Source: Swaminathania salitolerans (GTDB taxonomy: Bacteria > Pseudomonadota > Alphaproteobacteria > Acetobacterales > Acetobacteraceae). Taken from it: a stretch of 64,000 bases of DNA. A program made the position numbers and the translations under genes. The stretch is from positions 62,001 through 126,000 of the forward strand of contig NZ_BJVC01000004.1 of the NCBI RefSeq assembly GCF_007988945.1. The letters run 5' to 3'. Under the pieces are notes generated by a model, which did no database searches, was not told the origin of the DNA, and was given only the letters and a program-made list of their open reading frames with translations. Of the stretch, positions 53,792 through 62,984 are shown in pieces (the first letter of the stretch is position 1; each line of letters starts with the position of its first letter).

Positions 53792-53898
53792 GGCGGCGCT
53801 TCCGGTCAGGACGGAGTCGGACGGGGACAAGGAACCTCCGGGAGAGACAAGACCTCCGTACAGGTCGGTTTCGGGATCTCTGCATTCCAGTCTACATC

Positions 53899-54645
53899 GT
53901 GACCATGACACGCGCACCCCTCATCGGTCTCACACTCGACATAGAACCGGGCGGCCCGCAGGATTTCTCCCGCTGGCCCTATCACGCCCTGAGACAGAAT
54001 TATTTCGAGGCCATCGCCACGGCCGGTGGACTTCCCGTCGGCCTGCCTCACGACGTCCGGCAGGCGCCCCTCTATATGGAGCGGCTCGACGGTCTGGTCG
54101 TGACCGGAGGCGCCTTCGATCCCGACCCGGCGCTTTACGGCGCGGCCCGTCATCCGCGCACGACCCTCAAACCGGGTCGCACCCAGGCCGAGCTTGCCTG
54201 TCTCGAGGCCGCGCGCGCGCTCGGCCTGCCGATCCTCGGTATCTGCGGCGGCATGCAGCTCATGGCGATCGCATGGGGCGGATCGCTGCATCAGCATCTG
54301 CCCGAAGACCGCCCCGGCCCTGTCGCTCACGAGCAGCCGAATCCGCGCGACGAGGCCGGACACGACGTCTCGATCCTCCCGGGAACGCTTCTCGCGCGTC
54401 ATACCGGTCTGAGATCGATGGCGGTCAATTCCTCCCATCATCAGGGTGTCTCCTCTCCCGGAGCGCTCAGGATCGGCGCCCGGGCACCCGATGGACTGAT
54501 CGAAGCCGTCGAAACCACAGACGGAATCTTCCGTCTGGGGGTGCAGTGGCATCCGGAATTCGCTATCGATCCGGGCGATGCGCGTCTATTGGCTGGTTTC
54601 ATCGACGCGGCCCGTCACGCGAGACCACAGGACAAACGATCATGA
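53899..54645 (+). CDS. Class I glutamine amidotransferase-like hydrolase (PuuD group)
   Basis: The 248-residue protein has nucleophile C116 in GICGGMQLMA, the His/Glu pair in QWHPEF, and GLVVTGG-x-DPDP near residue 65. These mark gamma-glutamyl-gamma-aminobutyrate hydrolases (PuuD) and relatives. It starts with a GTG at 53899 (ATG at 53905 also possible) and ends in an ATGA overlap with the pseudouridine synthase gene. There are no other putrescine genes here, so the physiological substrate is uncertain. Confidence 0.85.
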   Translation: MTMTRAPLIGLTLDIEPGGPQDFSRWPYHALRQNYFEAIATAGGLPVGLPHDVRQAPLYMERLDGLVVTGGAFDPDPALYGAARHPRTTLKPGRTQAELACLEAARALGLPILGICGGMQLMAIAWGGSLHQHLPEDRPGPVAHEQPNPRDEAGHDVSILPGTLLARHTGLRSMAVNSSHHQGVSSPGALRIGARAPDGLIEAVETTDGIFRLGVQWHPEFAIDPGDARLLAGFIDAARHARPQDKRS

Positions 54646-55439
54646 CCGAAGAACAGAAAGGCGAACGTATCGCCAAATGGATGGCCCGCGCGGGTGTCGG
54701 CAGCAGGCGGGACATCGAACGCATGATCGAGGCCGGTCGTGTCCGGATGAACAATGCCCCGGTCGAGCACCCGGCGACTTTCGTGCGGGAGGGCGATCTC
54801 ATCCAGCTCGACGGCAAGGTCGTCGGCGGGAAGGAACACACGCGCGTGTGGCGCTATCACAAGCCCGACGGGCTGATGACCACCCATCGCGATCCGCAGG
54901 GGCGTCCCACCGTGTTCGATTCCCTGCCCGAGGGAATGCCGCGCGTCGTCAGTGTCGGTCGTCTGGACATCAATTCCGAAGGGCTGCTTCTGCTCACCAA
55001 TGACGGCGCCCTCGCACGCCGGCTGGAACTGCCTTCGAACGCCTGGATCCGCCGGTATCGCGTGCGGGTCTTCGGTGTGGTCGATGAGCGCAAACTGGCC
55101 GCTCTCGCGCAGGGTTCGGAGTTCGACGGCGTGCGTTACGGCCCCATAGAGGCCGGACTGGACTCCCACAAGGGCGACAATGCCTGGCTGACCGTCAGCC
55201 TCCAGGAAGGAAAGAACCGCGAGATCCGGCGCGTCATGATGGGGCTGAACCTCCATGTCAGTCGGCTGATACGGGTCTCCTACGGTCCCTTCCAGCTCGG
55301 AACGCTCCAGAAACGCGAGATCGAGGAGGTCCAGGGCAAGATCCTGCGCGAGCAGATCCCCGGAATTGCCGCCGCGCCGCGCCGCGCAAGGCGCACTCCC
55401 GGTGAGACCGTCTCCCCCCCGGCTGACGACGAGGGCTGA
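54642..55439 (+). CDS. 16S/23S rRNA pseudouridine synthase, RsuA/RluB type
   Basis: The 265-residue enzyme has an N-terminal S4 RNA-binding domain (RIAKWMARAGVGSRRDIERMIEAGRV) and the catalytic motif GRLDINSEGLLLLTNDG with the Asp nucleophile. EGKNREIRRVMMGLNLHVSRLIRVSYGP is the RluB/E-type end. The start overlaps the previous stop by four bases and its own stop overlaps the rsmD start by one (TGATG). RluB (23S position 2605) is more likely than RsuA from the long C-terminal tail, but the call is not firm. Confidence 0.9.
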   Translation: MTEEQKGERIAKWMARAGVGSRRDIERMIEAGRVRMNNAPVEHPATFVREGDLIQLDGKVVGGKEHTRVWRYHKPDGLMTTHRDPQGRPTVFDSLPEGMPRVVSVGRLDINSEGLLLLTNDGALARRLELPSNAWIRRYRVRVFGVVDERKLAALAQGSEFDGVRYGPIEAGLDSHKGDNAWLTVSLQEGKNREIRRVMMGLNLHVSRLIRVSYGPFQLGTLQKREIEEVQGKILREQIPGIAAAPRRARRTPGETVSPPADDEG

Positions 55440-55993
55440 TGCGTATCGTCGGTGGAGAAAGAAAGGGCGTTTTGCTCCAGGCGCCTCGGGGCGATCTGAC
55501 CCGCCCGACGTCGGATCGTGCCCGGCAGGCTGTTTTCGACATGCTTGCCCACGCCCCCTGGGCAGGGATGGACCTCCTGCGCAATGCCCGTGTTCTCGAT
55601 GCCTTTTCCGGCACCGGCGCGCTCGGTCTCGAGGCGCTCTCGCGCGGCGCCGCCTCTGCGGTTTTCATGGAACACGATCGCGGTGCACGAGCGGCGCTCT
55701 CTGCCAATATCCGGGCCTGCCGTTTCGAGGCGCACGATCTGACGGTTCTGCCCTGCGACGTGACCCGTGCCCCGCGCGCATCGCGTCCCTGCTCGCTCGT
55801 CTTTCTCGACCCACCTTACGGCAGGGATCTCGTACCAGCCGCCCTCAAAGCCCTGACGCGCTCGGACTGGATCGCTCCCGGCGCCCTGATCGTGGCCGAA
55901 ACCGCTCTTCAGGATGCGCTCGAGGAGACGCCTCCTCTTCTGGCCGAACGACGCTTCGGCGTCGCCCGGGTCCGGATCTGGCGCGTCGGCTGA
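55439..55993 (+). CDS. rsmD: 16S rRNA (guanine-966-N2)-methyltransferase
   Basis: The 184-residue enzyme begins MRIVGGERKGVLLQAP, has RPTSDRARQAVFDML, an AdoMet-binding stretch VLDAFSGTGALGLEALSRGA, and the catalytic DPPY motif in VFLDPPYGRDL. These are standard for RsmD. The start overlaps the stop of the synthase gene by one base, so the three genes from 53899 form a coupled run. Confidence 0.95.
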   Translation: MRIVGGERKGVLLQAPRGDLTRPTSDRARQAVFDMLAHAPWAGMDLLRNARVLDAFSGTGALGLEALSRGAASAVFMEHDRGARAALSANIRACRFEAHDLTVLPCDVTRAPRASRPCSLVFLDPPYGRDLVPAALKALTRSDWIAPGALIVAETALQDALEETPPLLAERRFGVARVRIWRVG

Positions 55994-56265
55994 AAGGCGG
56001 AATGCATCCCGGCTCTGGCCCCGTTTACCGTCCTGCCCGTTCCCGACCGGAACCTGCCTTGAGGGAACGCGCCCGACACACGGACGAGGAGAGGCGATCC
56101 GGAAGACGATTTCGGGGCGTTCCCGGCGGAATTCTGCCTTTTTTGCTCTCGTCTCCTCCTGACGTTCCGCTATAGTTCCGCACCACGACAAAGACAGATC
56201 CAGACGATGCCCGATGCCCCATGCGCGGGGCGGGACGTATTGCGCAAGACCAGGAAGAGGTGACT

Positions 56266-58938
56266 TTGGCTTCGTTCAGCCGTTTGTTTTCTCCCGCCAG
56301 TACCTCATCCAGACTCCGCAGCCCGTTTCACGACCGGCTGACCGAGCTCGGAGGATTCGTTCTGCTCGCCCTCGCACTCGCGCTCGGCGTGGCGCTGTGG
56401 AGTTACAACCCGCAGGATCCCTCATTCGACACGGCGACGACCGCCGCTCCCACGAACCTTCTCGGACAGCCCGGCGCCACTCTGGCAGATGCGCTCGTCC
56501 AGTGGCTGGGTCTCGCCAGCGCCGTGCCGATACTCGTCCTGCTCTGCTGGGCCTGGCAGATCGTGCGACACCATGCCCTGAGCGCGCCCGTCCTGCGTCT
56601 GATCGCCTTTCTCTTCTTCCTGCCGGTCGTTGCGTCCCTGTTCGCAACGCTTCAGGTCCTGCTGCCTTTCCTGCCGACGAGCTGGCCCTCCCGGGCCGGG
56701 CTCGGCGGTCAGCTCGGGCTGATTCTGGCCGATCGCCTCGTGGAGACAGGCCATGCGACGCTCGGACGTGCGGGGGGGGTCATCTTCGCCATTCTGGGGC
56801 TGTTTCTCGCCCTGCTTCTGACCCCGCTCGCTCTGGGCCTGCGACGCAACGAATGGCGCGCCCTTTTCCGCGGGGCCCGTTCGATCGGGCGCGGCTCGGG
56901 ACATCTCGCGCGGCGGATGGGCGCCCAGACCAGGCAGACCACGCCTCCCGACTGGAGCACCTACGAGCCCATGGAAGCCAATGCCTATCGGCACGAGCAT
57001 CCCTATCCCTCGACACGACGCGACAGCGAAAACCGCACACCCTTCATCCCGGCCAATACCGGATGGCTGCAACCGCCGCAGAAACACGAAGACCCGATCC
57101 CGGTCGCGAATAACGCCGTCCAGACCTCCTCGCGTCCGGCGGAGCAGGACACCGCGCCACGGCCCTCGAATCCCTATGCCGACCAGCTCGCCCGGATCGC
57201 ACGCGACCAGACCCCCGTCCCGGGACCGGCCCCCGTCGAACGGTACAGCGATCCGGAGGATACGCCCGTCTATGCCGAGCCGCCCGCACCGGAACCCCAG
57301 CGCAGGGAAGAGGAACCGAAGAGAGGCTTTTTCGGTTTCGGGCGTGCGCGCAGCGAGCGGCCAGCCGCCATCGAGGAGGCGCCGGCCTCATCGCGTCAGG
57401 GTGGCTGGGATACGGTCGGCTGGCAGCCCCCTTCCCTCGGCCTTCTGCGCAAGGCTCCGGCCCATGGTGGAAACGGCCCCTCGAACGAGGTGTTGCAGGC
57501 TAATGCGCGCCTTCTCGAGCAGGTTCTCTCGGATTACGGCGTACAGGGCCAGATCGGCGATATCCATGCCGGTCCGGTCGTCACCCTCTATGAGCTCGAA
57601 CCGGCGCCCGGTATCCGCTCGGCGCGCGTGATCGGACTGGCGGACGACATCGCCCGGTCTCTCTCCGTGCTGAGCGTCCGTATCGCGACTGTCCCGGGAC
57701 GCAACGTGATCGGCATCGAGGTGCCGAACGCCTCGCGCGAAACGGTCTATTTCTCCGAACTGCTCGACACACCCGAGTTTCACGAACAGGGAGCCCAGCT
57801 CCGTCTGGCTCTGGGCAAGGACATCGCCGGCAATCCGGTCTATGCCGATCTCGCGAAGATGCCCCATCTCCTGATCGCGGGCACGACCGGCTCGGGCAAA
57901 TCGGTCGGGGTGAATGCGATGATCCTGTCGCTGCTCTACCGGCTGACGCCGGAGGAGTGTCGCCTGATCATGATCGATCCGAAAATCCTCGAGCTGTCGA
58001 TCTATGACGGTATCCCCCATCTGCTCACCCCTGTCGTGACCGAACCCAACAAGGCCGTCGCCGCGCTGAAATGGACCGTCCGGGAAATGGACAAGCGTTA
58101 CCGGTCGATGGCCCATCTCCAGGTGCGCAACATCACCGGCTACAACCAGCGCGTGCGTCAGGTCCGGGCTTCGGGCGAGCTGGTAACCCGGCGCGTCCAG
58201 ACCGGGTTCGATCCGGAAACCGGTCAGCCGGTTTTCGACGAGCAGCAGCTCGCCCTGGAGACCATGCCGCATATCGTTGTCGTCATCGACGAAATGGCCG
58301 ATCTGATGATGGTGGCAGGCAAGGAAATCGAAGCCGCAGTGCAGCGTCTGGCGCAAAAGGCGCGCGCCGCCGGCATCCATGTCATCATGGCCACGCAGCG
58401 TCCCTCGGTCGATGTCATCACGGGAACCATCAAGGCCAATTTCCCGACCCGTATCTCGTTCCAGGTCATCAGCAAATTCGACAGCCGGACCATTCTCGGC
58501 GAACAGGGTGCCGAACAGCTCCTCGGTCAGGGCGATATGCTCTACATGCAGGGCGCCGCCCGTATCACGCGTGTGCATGGCCCCTTCGTGGCCGATAGCG
58601 AGGTCGAAGACGTCGTCGCCGATCTGCGCTCCAAGGGCGAACCCGTCTATAACGACGAGGTGGTCTCGAGCCTCGATGACGAAGGCGGAGGAAGCGGCAG
58701 CGGAAACGGTATGGGCGGCGGCGGTTTCGATGCGGAAACCAGCCTGTTCGACCAGGCCGTCGATCTCGTGACGCGGGAAGGCAAGGCCTCCACCTCCTTC
58801 ATCCAGCGTCATCTGTCCATCGGCTACAACCGGGCCGCCAAGATCATCGAACAGATGGAAAAGGAAGGAATCGTCAGCGCGGCGAATCATGTCGGCAAGC
58901 GCGAAGTCCTGACCCGTCGCCCGCGCGACGAGGACTGA
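56266..58938 (+). CDS. ftsK: DNA translocase FtsK
   Basis: FtsK anchors at the division septum and pumps DNA to resolve chromosome dimers. The 890-residue protein has four N-terminal spans (about residues 25-190), a Pro/Gln-rich linker of some 170 residues, the motor with Walker A GTTGSGKSVGVNAMI and Walker B-like HIVVVIDEMADLMM, and a C-terminal gamma winged helix (LVTREGKASTSFIQRHLSIGYNRAAKIIEQMEKEGIVS) that reads KOPS sites. The TTG at 56266 follows AGGAAGAGG and is the best start; an ATG at 56221 without a ribosome site would add 15 residues. A pseudouridine synthase gene follows after 12 bases. Confidence 0.94.
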   Translation: MASFSRLFSPASTSSRLRSPFHDRLTELGGFVLLALALALGVALWSYNPQDPSFDTATTAAPTNLLGQPGATLADALVQWLGLASAVPILVLLCWAWQIVRHHALSAPVLRLIAFLFFLPVVASLFATLQVLLPFLPTSWPSRAGLGGQLGLILADRLVETGHATLGRAGGVIFAILGLFLALLLTPLALGLRRNEWRALFRGARSIGRGSGHLARRMGAQTRQTTPPDWSTYEPMEANAYRHEHPYPSTRRDSENRTPFIPANTGWLQPPQKHEDPIPVANNAVQTSSRPAEQDTAPRPSNPYADQLARIARDQTPVPGPAPVERYSDPEDTPVYAEPPAPEPQRREEEPKRGFFGFGRARSERPAAIEEAPASSRQGGWDTVGWQPPSLGLLRKAPAHGGNGPSNEVLQANARLLEQVLSDYGVQGQIGDIHAGPVVTLYELEPAPGIRSARVIGLADDIARSLSVLSVRIATVPGRNVIGIEVPNASRETVYFSELLDTPEFHEQGAQLRLALGKDIAGNPVYADLAKMPHLLIAGTTGSGKSVGVNAMILSLLYRLTPEECRLIMIDPKILELSIYDGIPHLLTPVVTEPNKAVAALKWTVREMDKRYRSMAHLQVRNITGYNQRVRQVRASGELVTRRVQTGFDPETGQPVFDEQQLALETMPHIVVVIDEMADLMMVAGKEIEAAVQRLAQKARAAGIHVIMATQRPSVDVITGTIKANFPTRISFQVISKFDSRTILGEQGAEQLLGQGDMLYMQGAARITRVHGPFVADSEVEDVVADLRSKGEPVYNDEVVSSLDDEGGGSGSGNGMGGGGFDAETSLFDQAVDLVTREGKASTSFIQRHLSIGYNRAAKIIEQMEKEGIVSAANHVGKREVLTRRPRDED

Positions 58939-58950
58939 CCTCTCCCCCGC

Positions 58951-59610
58951 ATGCCATCGCCCTTTCCCTATCCGATCCTGTATCGAAGCCCGCGGCTCGT
59001 CGTGATCGACAAGCCCGCAGGCCTGCCCGTTCATCCCGGACCGCGAACGGAGCGCTCGGTCGAGACGCTCTTCCCTCTTCTCTCCCGCCGCAAGGACGGC
59101 CCATGGCTGGCGCATCGGCTCGATACCGATACGTCGGGCTGTCTCATGATCGCCTTGCGCAAACAGGCTCTCATCGAAGCCCAGGCACTTTTCGCGACAG
59201 GGAAGATCCGCAAGATCTATCGCGCCGTGGTCGAAAATGCCCCGGCTGCGGAATCGGGGCTGATCGACCGGCCGATACGCAAGGTCTCGACATCGCAGGG
59301 CTGGTATATGGAGAGCCATGAAGCGGGCCAACCGGCCCGCACGTCATGGCGCGTCCTCTCCCGGGGAAAGAAACATGCGCTGCTCGAACTCGGACTGCTG
59401 ACAGGTCGAACCCATCAGGCGCGGCTGCATTGTGCCCTGCTGGGATGTCCCATACTCGGCGATGCGCGCTATGGCGCAATTCCCGGCCCCTTGCATCTCG
59501 TGAGCTGGCGTCTCGACGCCGAACTCTCGACCGAGACGATTTCCGCCCGGGCGGAAATCCCGCCCCACATGCGACAGAGCTGTCAGGATTTCGGTCTCGT
59601 CCTGCCATAG
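58951..59610 (+). CDS. RluA-family pseudouridine synthase
   Basis: The 219-residue enzyme has the RluA motif HRLDTDTSGCLM with the catalytic Asp, preceded by VVIDKPAGLPVHPG. It lacks an S4 domain, like RluA and TruC. TGRTHQARLHCALLGCPILGDARYG is the family C-terminal block. The target site in rRNA or tRNA is not predictable. The last 28 bases overlap the end of the convergent glycosyltransferase gene. Confidence 0.9.
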   Translation: MPSPFPYPILYRSPRLVVIDKPAGLPVHPGPRTERSVETLFPLLSRRKDGPWLAHRLDTDTSGCLMIALRKQALIEAQALFATGKIRKIYRAVVENAPAAESGLIDRPIRKVSTSQGWYMESHEAGQPARTSWRVLSRGKKHALLELGLLTGRTHQARLHCALLGCPILGDARYGAIPGPLHLVSWRLDAELSTETISARAEIPPHMRQSCQDFGLVLP

Positions 59611-60602
59611 AGGACGAACCACAGACGAAACAGCCATGTCTCGGCCTGTCTCTGCCTGACGAACCCCGCCTCCCCTGTCAGAAAGCGCATCCTGCCCCAC
59701 AGCCCGCATTGGGAGACGGGCGCGAGACGCTCGAGAAACGCCCGCGCATCGTGGGTCAGGATCTCCCGGCAATCCGGCTCTCCGAGGCGCGCCGCCAGGC
59801 CGGCATGCAGGCTCATAAACGCGGAAGGGCCCCGGCGCAACGCACGCAGCCCCCGCACGAGCCAGGATCGCTCCACACCGACGGCATTCCGGCGATGCTG
59901 CCGGTAGAAGCTGACACAACGCGCGTCTGAGACGACGCGTCCTCCGGCCCCCAGAACGAGAACGTAGCTCCACCAGTCGTGCAGGATCCCTGCGGGAGGC
60001 TGTCGGGACCGGATCAGCGCGGCAGCTTGAGGATTGAGCAGAACCGTATGCCCGGTGGCGCAGTTCTGGATGAGCGCGGAACGGAAATCCGGATCGCGGC
60101 GCAGCGTCAGGGAAGGTCCTCTGACCGTCAGGCGATCGTCGGTGAGATATTGCCGCGCATGATAGAGCGCGGGCCCTGCAATTCCGCTCAGGGCCGCTCG
60201 GGCCCAGGCGAGTTTTTCGGGCACCCAGACGTCGTCCTGATCGGCGAAGGCGACAGGGGCCGTTTCGGGAGCCGCATCGAGCAGGACGGCATAGGAAGAG
60301 GCCACGCCGAGATTGCCGGGGCAGGTTGCGATCTCGACGCAGCGCCCCTGGCCGCGATGCTCCTGAAACGAGAGCATGATCGCACGCGATGCATCGCACG
60401 ATCCGTCATCCCGCCAGTAGAGGCACCAGTTCTGATCGGTTTGCGCCAGAAAACTGTCGAGCTGCTCATTGAGATGAGCCTCGCCATTATAGACGGAGAG
60501 GAGAATGGCGATCGGTCCGTCCTGGGATCCGGTGAGGCGATCGATCCCCCCGACCGTGCGGAGTTGCGGCCGCACGGTGGAACGGGTCTGTCGGCTTTGC
60601 AA
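59583..60602 (-). CDS. Family 2 glycosyltransferase, probably surface-glycan (rhamnosyl-type)
   Basis: The protein (about 339 residues) starts its fold with AILLSVYNGEAHLNEQLDSFLAQ and has the nucleotide-sugar motif FADQDDVW (DxD-type). WRDDGSCDAS and a C-terminal part without clear spans complete the GT-A domain. There is no ATG: the frame could begin at TTG 60602, two bases behind the rfbD stop, or at GTG 60575; neither has a good ribosome site, so coupled translation is likely. Being the last gene of the dTDP-rhamnose operon suggests a rhamnosyltransferase, which is inference. Confidence 0.82.
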   Translation of the reverse strand: MQSRQTRSTVRPQLRTVGGIDRLTGSQDGPIAILLSVYNGEAHLNEQLDSFLAQTDQNWCLYWRDDGSCDASRAIMLSFQEHRGQGRCVEIATCPGNLGVASSYAVLLDAAPETAPVAFADQDDVWVPEKLAWARAALSGIAGPALYHARQYLTDDRLTVRGPSLTLRRDPDFRSALIQNCATGHTVLLNPQAAALIRSRQPPAGILHDWWSYVLVLGAGGRVVSDARCVSFYRQHRRNAVGVERSWLVRGLRALRRGPSAFMSLHAGLAARLGEPDCREILTHDARAFLERLAPVSQCGLWGRMRFLTGEAGFVRQRQAETWLFRLWFVLYGRTRPKS

Positions 60603-60604
60603 GA

Positions 60605-61507
60605 TCAGGGCGTTTTTGTCGCAAAATGCGCCGCGACAGCACGCGAAACGCCATCGCGCCAATCCGGCAATCTCACGCCGAAAACACGCTCGAGCTTGCT
60701 GCAGTCGAGGCGGGAATCCTGCGGCCGTTTCGCCGGGGTAGGCCAGTCTTCCGTACGGATGGCGGCAATCTCCTCGGGCATCTTCTGACCGAATTTCACC
60801 GCTTCGCCGATCGCCGCCACGGCCAGACCGTGCCAGCTCGTATCTCCCGATCCGGTCGCATGATAGAGACCGGCATAGGAATCCTGCCAACCCGCTTCGA
60901 CCCGATCGGCAATCGTCAGGATGGCCCGGGCGAGATCGTCGGCACTCGTCGGACATCCGTATTGATCGCCAACCACCTTGAGATGGGTGTTTTTCGCGGC
61001 TGCATTGACCATCGTGCGCACGAAATTCCTGCAATGCCCCGAATAGACCCAGGCTGTCCGCAGAACGATGCTGCGCGGCTGCGCCGCGAGAACGGCCTTT
61101 TCGCCCTCCGCCTTGGTACGCCCGTAAACGGTCTGCGGTGTGACCGGATCCGTTTCGACATAAGGCGCACCCTTGTCGCCCGCATAGACATAATCGGTCG
61201 AGACGTGAATCAGGGGAATATCGAGGCCTGCACAGACACGGGCAAGTTCTGCCGGTCCGGTCTCATTGGCACGCCGCGCGGCTTCCTCCTCCTGCTCGGC
61301 CAGATCGACCGCCGTCCAGGCGGCTGCATTCACCACCAGCGCCGGCCGGATCGAGTCCACGACCTGTTCGATGGTCTCCGGGCGGTCGAAATCGAAATCC
61401 GGTCGGCCGACCACGACGACCCGATCGCCACCGAGCGTCTTCAATGACGTCGCAAGCTGTCCCTGACCGCCCGTCACGAGGATCGGGCGCTGCGCCATGC
61501 TGCTCAT
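60605..61507 (-). CDS. rfbD: dTDP-4-dehydrorhamnose reductase
   Basis: RfbD makes dTDP-L-rhamnose, the last step of the pathway. The 300-residue protein has ILVTGGQGQLATSL (NADPH loop), VVNAAAWTAVDLAE, HVSTDYVYAGDKGAPY with the active Tyr, and YGRTKAEGEKAV (YxxxK). The ATG at 61507 overlaps the rfbC stop by four bases. Confidence 0.95.
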   Translation of the reverse strand: MSSMAQRPILVTGGQGQLATSLKTLGGDRVVVVGRPDFDFDRPETIEQVVDSIRPALVVNAAAWTAVDLAEQEEEAARRANETGPAELARVCAGLDIPLIHVSTDYVYAGDKGAPYVETDPVTPQTVYGRTKAEGEKAVLAAQPRSIVLRTAWVYSGHCRNFVRTMVNAAAKNTHLKVVGDQYGCPTSADDLARAILTIADRVEAGWQDSYAGLYHATGSGDTSWHGLAVAAIGEAVKFGQKMPEEIAAIRTEDWPTPAKRPQDSRLDCSKLERVFGVRLPDWRDGVSRAVAAHFATKTP

Positions 61508-62064
61508 GAGTATTCGAACCATCCCCTGGCTTCGGTGAAATGCGGGGCAACCTTGTCCTTGTCGGACAGGACCACCTCATCCTCGCCGATCGGCCAGGTG
61601 ATACCGAGATGCGGACAGTTCCAGATCACCGCGCGTTCTGACGCCTTGTCGTAGAGAGACGTGCATTTGTATTGCACTTCCGTATTTTCCCGGAGGGTGA
61701 CGAAGCCGTGCAGGAAGCCGGGAGGCACCCAGAGCTGCGACCAGTTCTCTTCCGACAGCTCCGCCGCAACCCATTTGCCATAGGTGGGCGATCCCGTACG
61801 GGCATCGATGGCCACATCCCAGATCGCACCTTTTGTGCATCGGACCAGCTTGCCCTGCACATAGGGCGCAACCTGACAATGCAGCCCACGCACGACGCCC
61901 TTCTGGACCGACAGGCTCTGATTGTCCTGAACGAAGGGAATGTCGATTCCGGCCTCGATCATCTTCTGCTGGTTGTAGGTCTCGGAGAAGAAGCCGCGCG
62001 AATCGCTGAAACGCTGCGGCGTGACGAGAATGACATCGGGAATGGCGAGACGTTCGACTTTCAT
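61504..62064 (-). CDS. rfbC: dTDP-4-dehydrorhamnose 3,5-epimerase
   Basis: The 186-residue cupin enzyme has [21 protein letters not shown] with the catalytic His, [17 protein letters not shown] and [12 protein letters not shown], the standard RmlC blocks. The ATG at 62064 ([11 protein letters not shown]) overlaps the rfbA stop in an ATGA junction, so the longer upstream frame is rejected. Confidence 0.95.
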   Translation of the reverse strand: MKVERLAIPDVILVTPQRFSDSRGFFSETYNQQKMIEAGIDIPFVQDNQSLSVQKGVVRGLHCQVAPYVQGKLVRCTKGAIWDVAIDARTGSPTYGKWVAAELSEENWSQLWVPPGFLHGFVTLRENTEVQYKCTSLYDKASERAVIWNCPHLGITWPIGEDEVVLSDKDKVAPHFTEARGWFEYS

Positions 62065-62984
62065 GACTGACCTCCTGCCTTGCGATCGGCATGACCGTGC
62101 TCCGCCAGTTCCAGGAGCATGCGACCGAGTTCGGTCTTTCCTTTCGCCCTGCCCTGGGTAACGAGCTGATCCTTGCCTATGAATCCCATCCGGTACGCGA
62201 CCTCTGTCGGGGAACCGACGAGCATTCCCTGCCGGGACTGGATCGTCTGCACGAACTGGCCGGCCTGCATGAGGCTGTCGGGCATGCCGGCATCGAGCCA
62301 GGCACATCCCCGGCCCAGACGATCGACCTGAAGCGACCCCTCCTCGAGATACATCTGGTTCAGATCGGTGATCTCGAGTTCGCCGCGCGGGCTCGGTTTC
62401 ACCTTCTTCGCAAATTCCACGACCCGGTGATCGTAGAAATACAGACCGGTCACAGCCCAGTGGGATTCGGGTTTGCTCGGCTTCTCGACAATCCGCAGGG
62501 CGCGTCCGCTCTCGTCGAAGCTGACCACACCGTATCGCTCGGGATCCCTGACCTGATAGGCGAAGACGGTCGCGCCTTCCGGACGCACGGCAGCGGCCCG
62601 GAGCAGCACGCTCAGATGCTCCGAGAAGATCAGGTTGTCACCCAGGGCAAGGGCGCAGGGTGCGCCGTCGATCCAGTCCTCGGCGATCAGGAAGGCCTGC
62701 GCCAGACCGTCCGGAGAGGGCTGCTCCCGATAGGCGAACGAAACGCCGAACTGGGAGCCGTCCCCGAGAAGCCGCTTGAACTGGGGCATGTCGTGCGGGG
62801 TCGTGATGATCATGATCTCCCTGATCCCCGCCAGCATCAGCGTCGTCAGGGGGTAATAGATCATCGGCTTGTCATAAACCGGAAGCAGCTGCTTCGAGGT
62901 TGCAAGCGTCATGGGATACAGACGCGTTCCCGAACCGCCTGCGAGAAGAATGCCCTTCATGGGTTTGTCCGCCGCGGTGCTCAT
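62061..62984 (-). CDS. rfbA: Glucose-1-phosphate thymidylyltransferase
   Basis: RfbA activates glucose-1-phosphate to dTDP-glucose. The 307-residue protein has [17 protein letters not shown] (nucleotide loop), [47 protein letters not shown] and [18 protein letters not shown]. The ATG at 62984 overlaps the rfbB stop by four bases. Confidence 0.96.
   Translation of the reverse strand: MSTAADKPMKGILLAGGSGTRLYPMTLATSKQLLPVYDKPMIYYPLTTLMLAGIREIMIITTPHDMPQFKRLLGDGSQFGVSFAYREQPSPDGLAQAFLIAEDWIDGAPCALALGDNLIFSEHLSVLLRAAAVRPEGATVFAYQVRDPERYGVVSFDESGRALRIVEKPSKPESHWAVTGLYFYDHRVVEFAKKVKPSPRGELEITDLNQMYLEEGSLQVDRLGRGCAWLDAGMPDSLMQAGQFVQTIQSRQGMLVGSPTEVAYRMGFIGKDQLVTQGRAKGKTELGRMLLELAEHGHADRKAGGQS

Noticed and set aside
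57388-59331. Minus-strand open frame of 647 codons
   Set aside because: Antisense to ftsK and the RluA-type gene; composition typical of a shadow frame.
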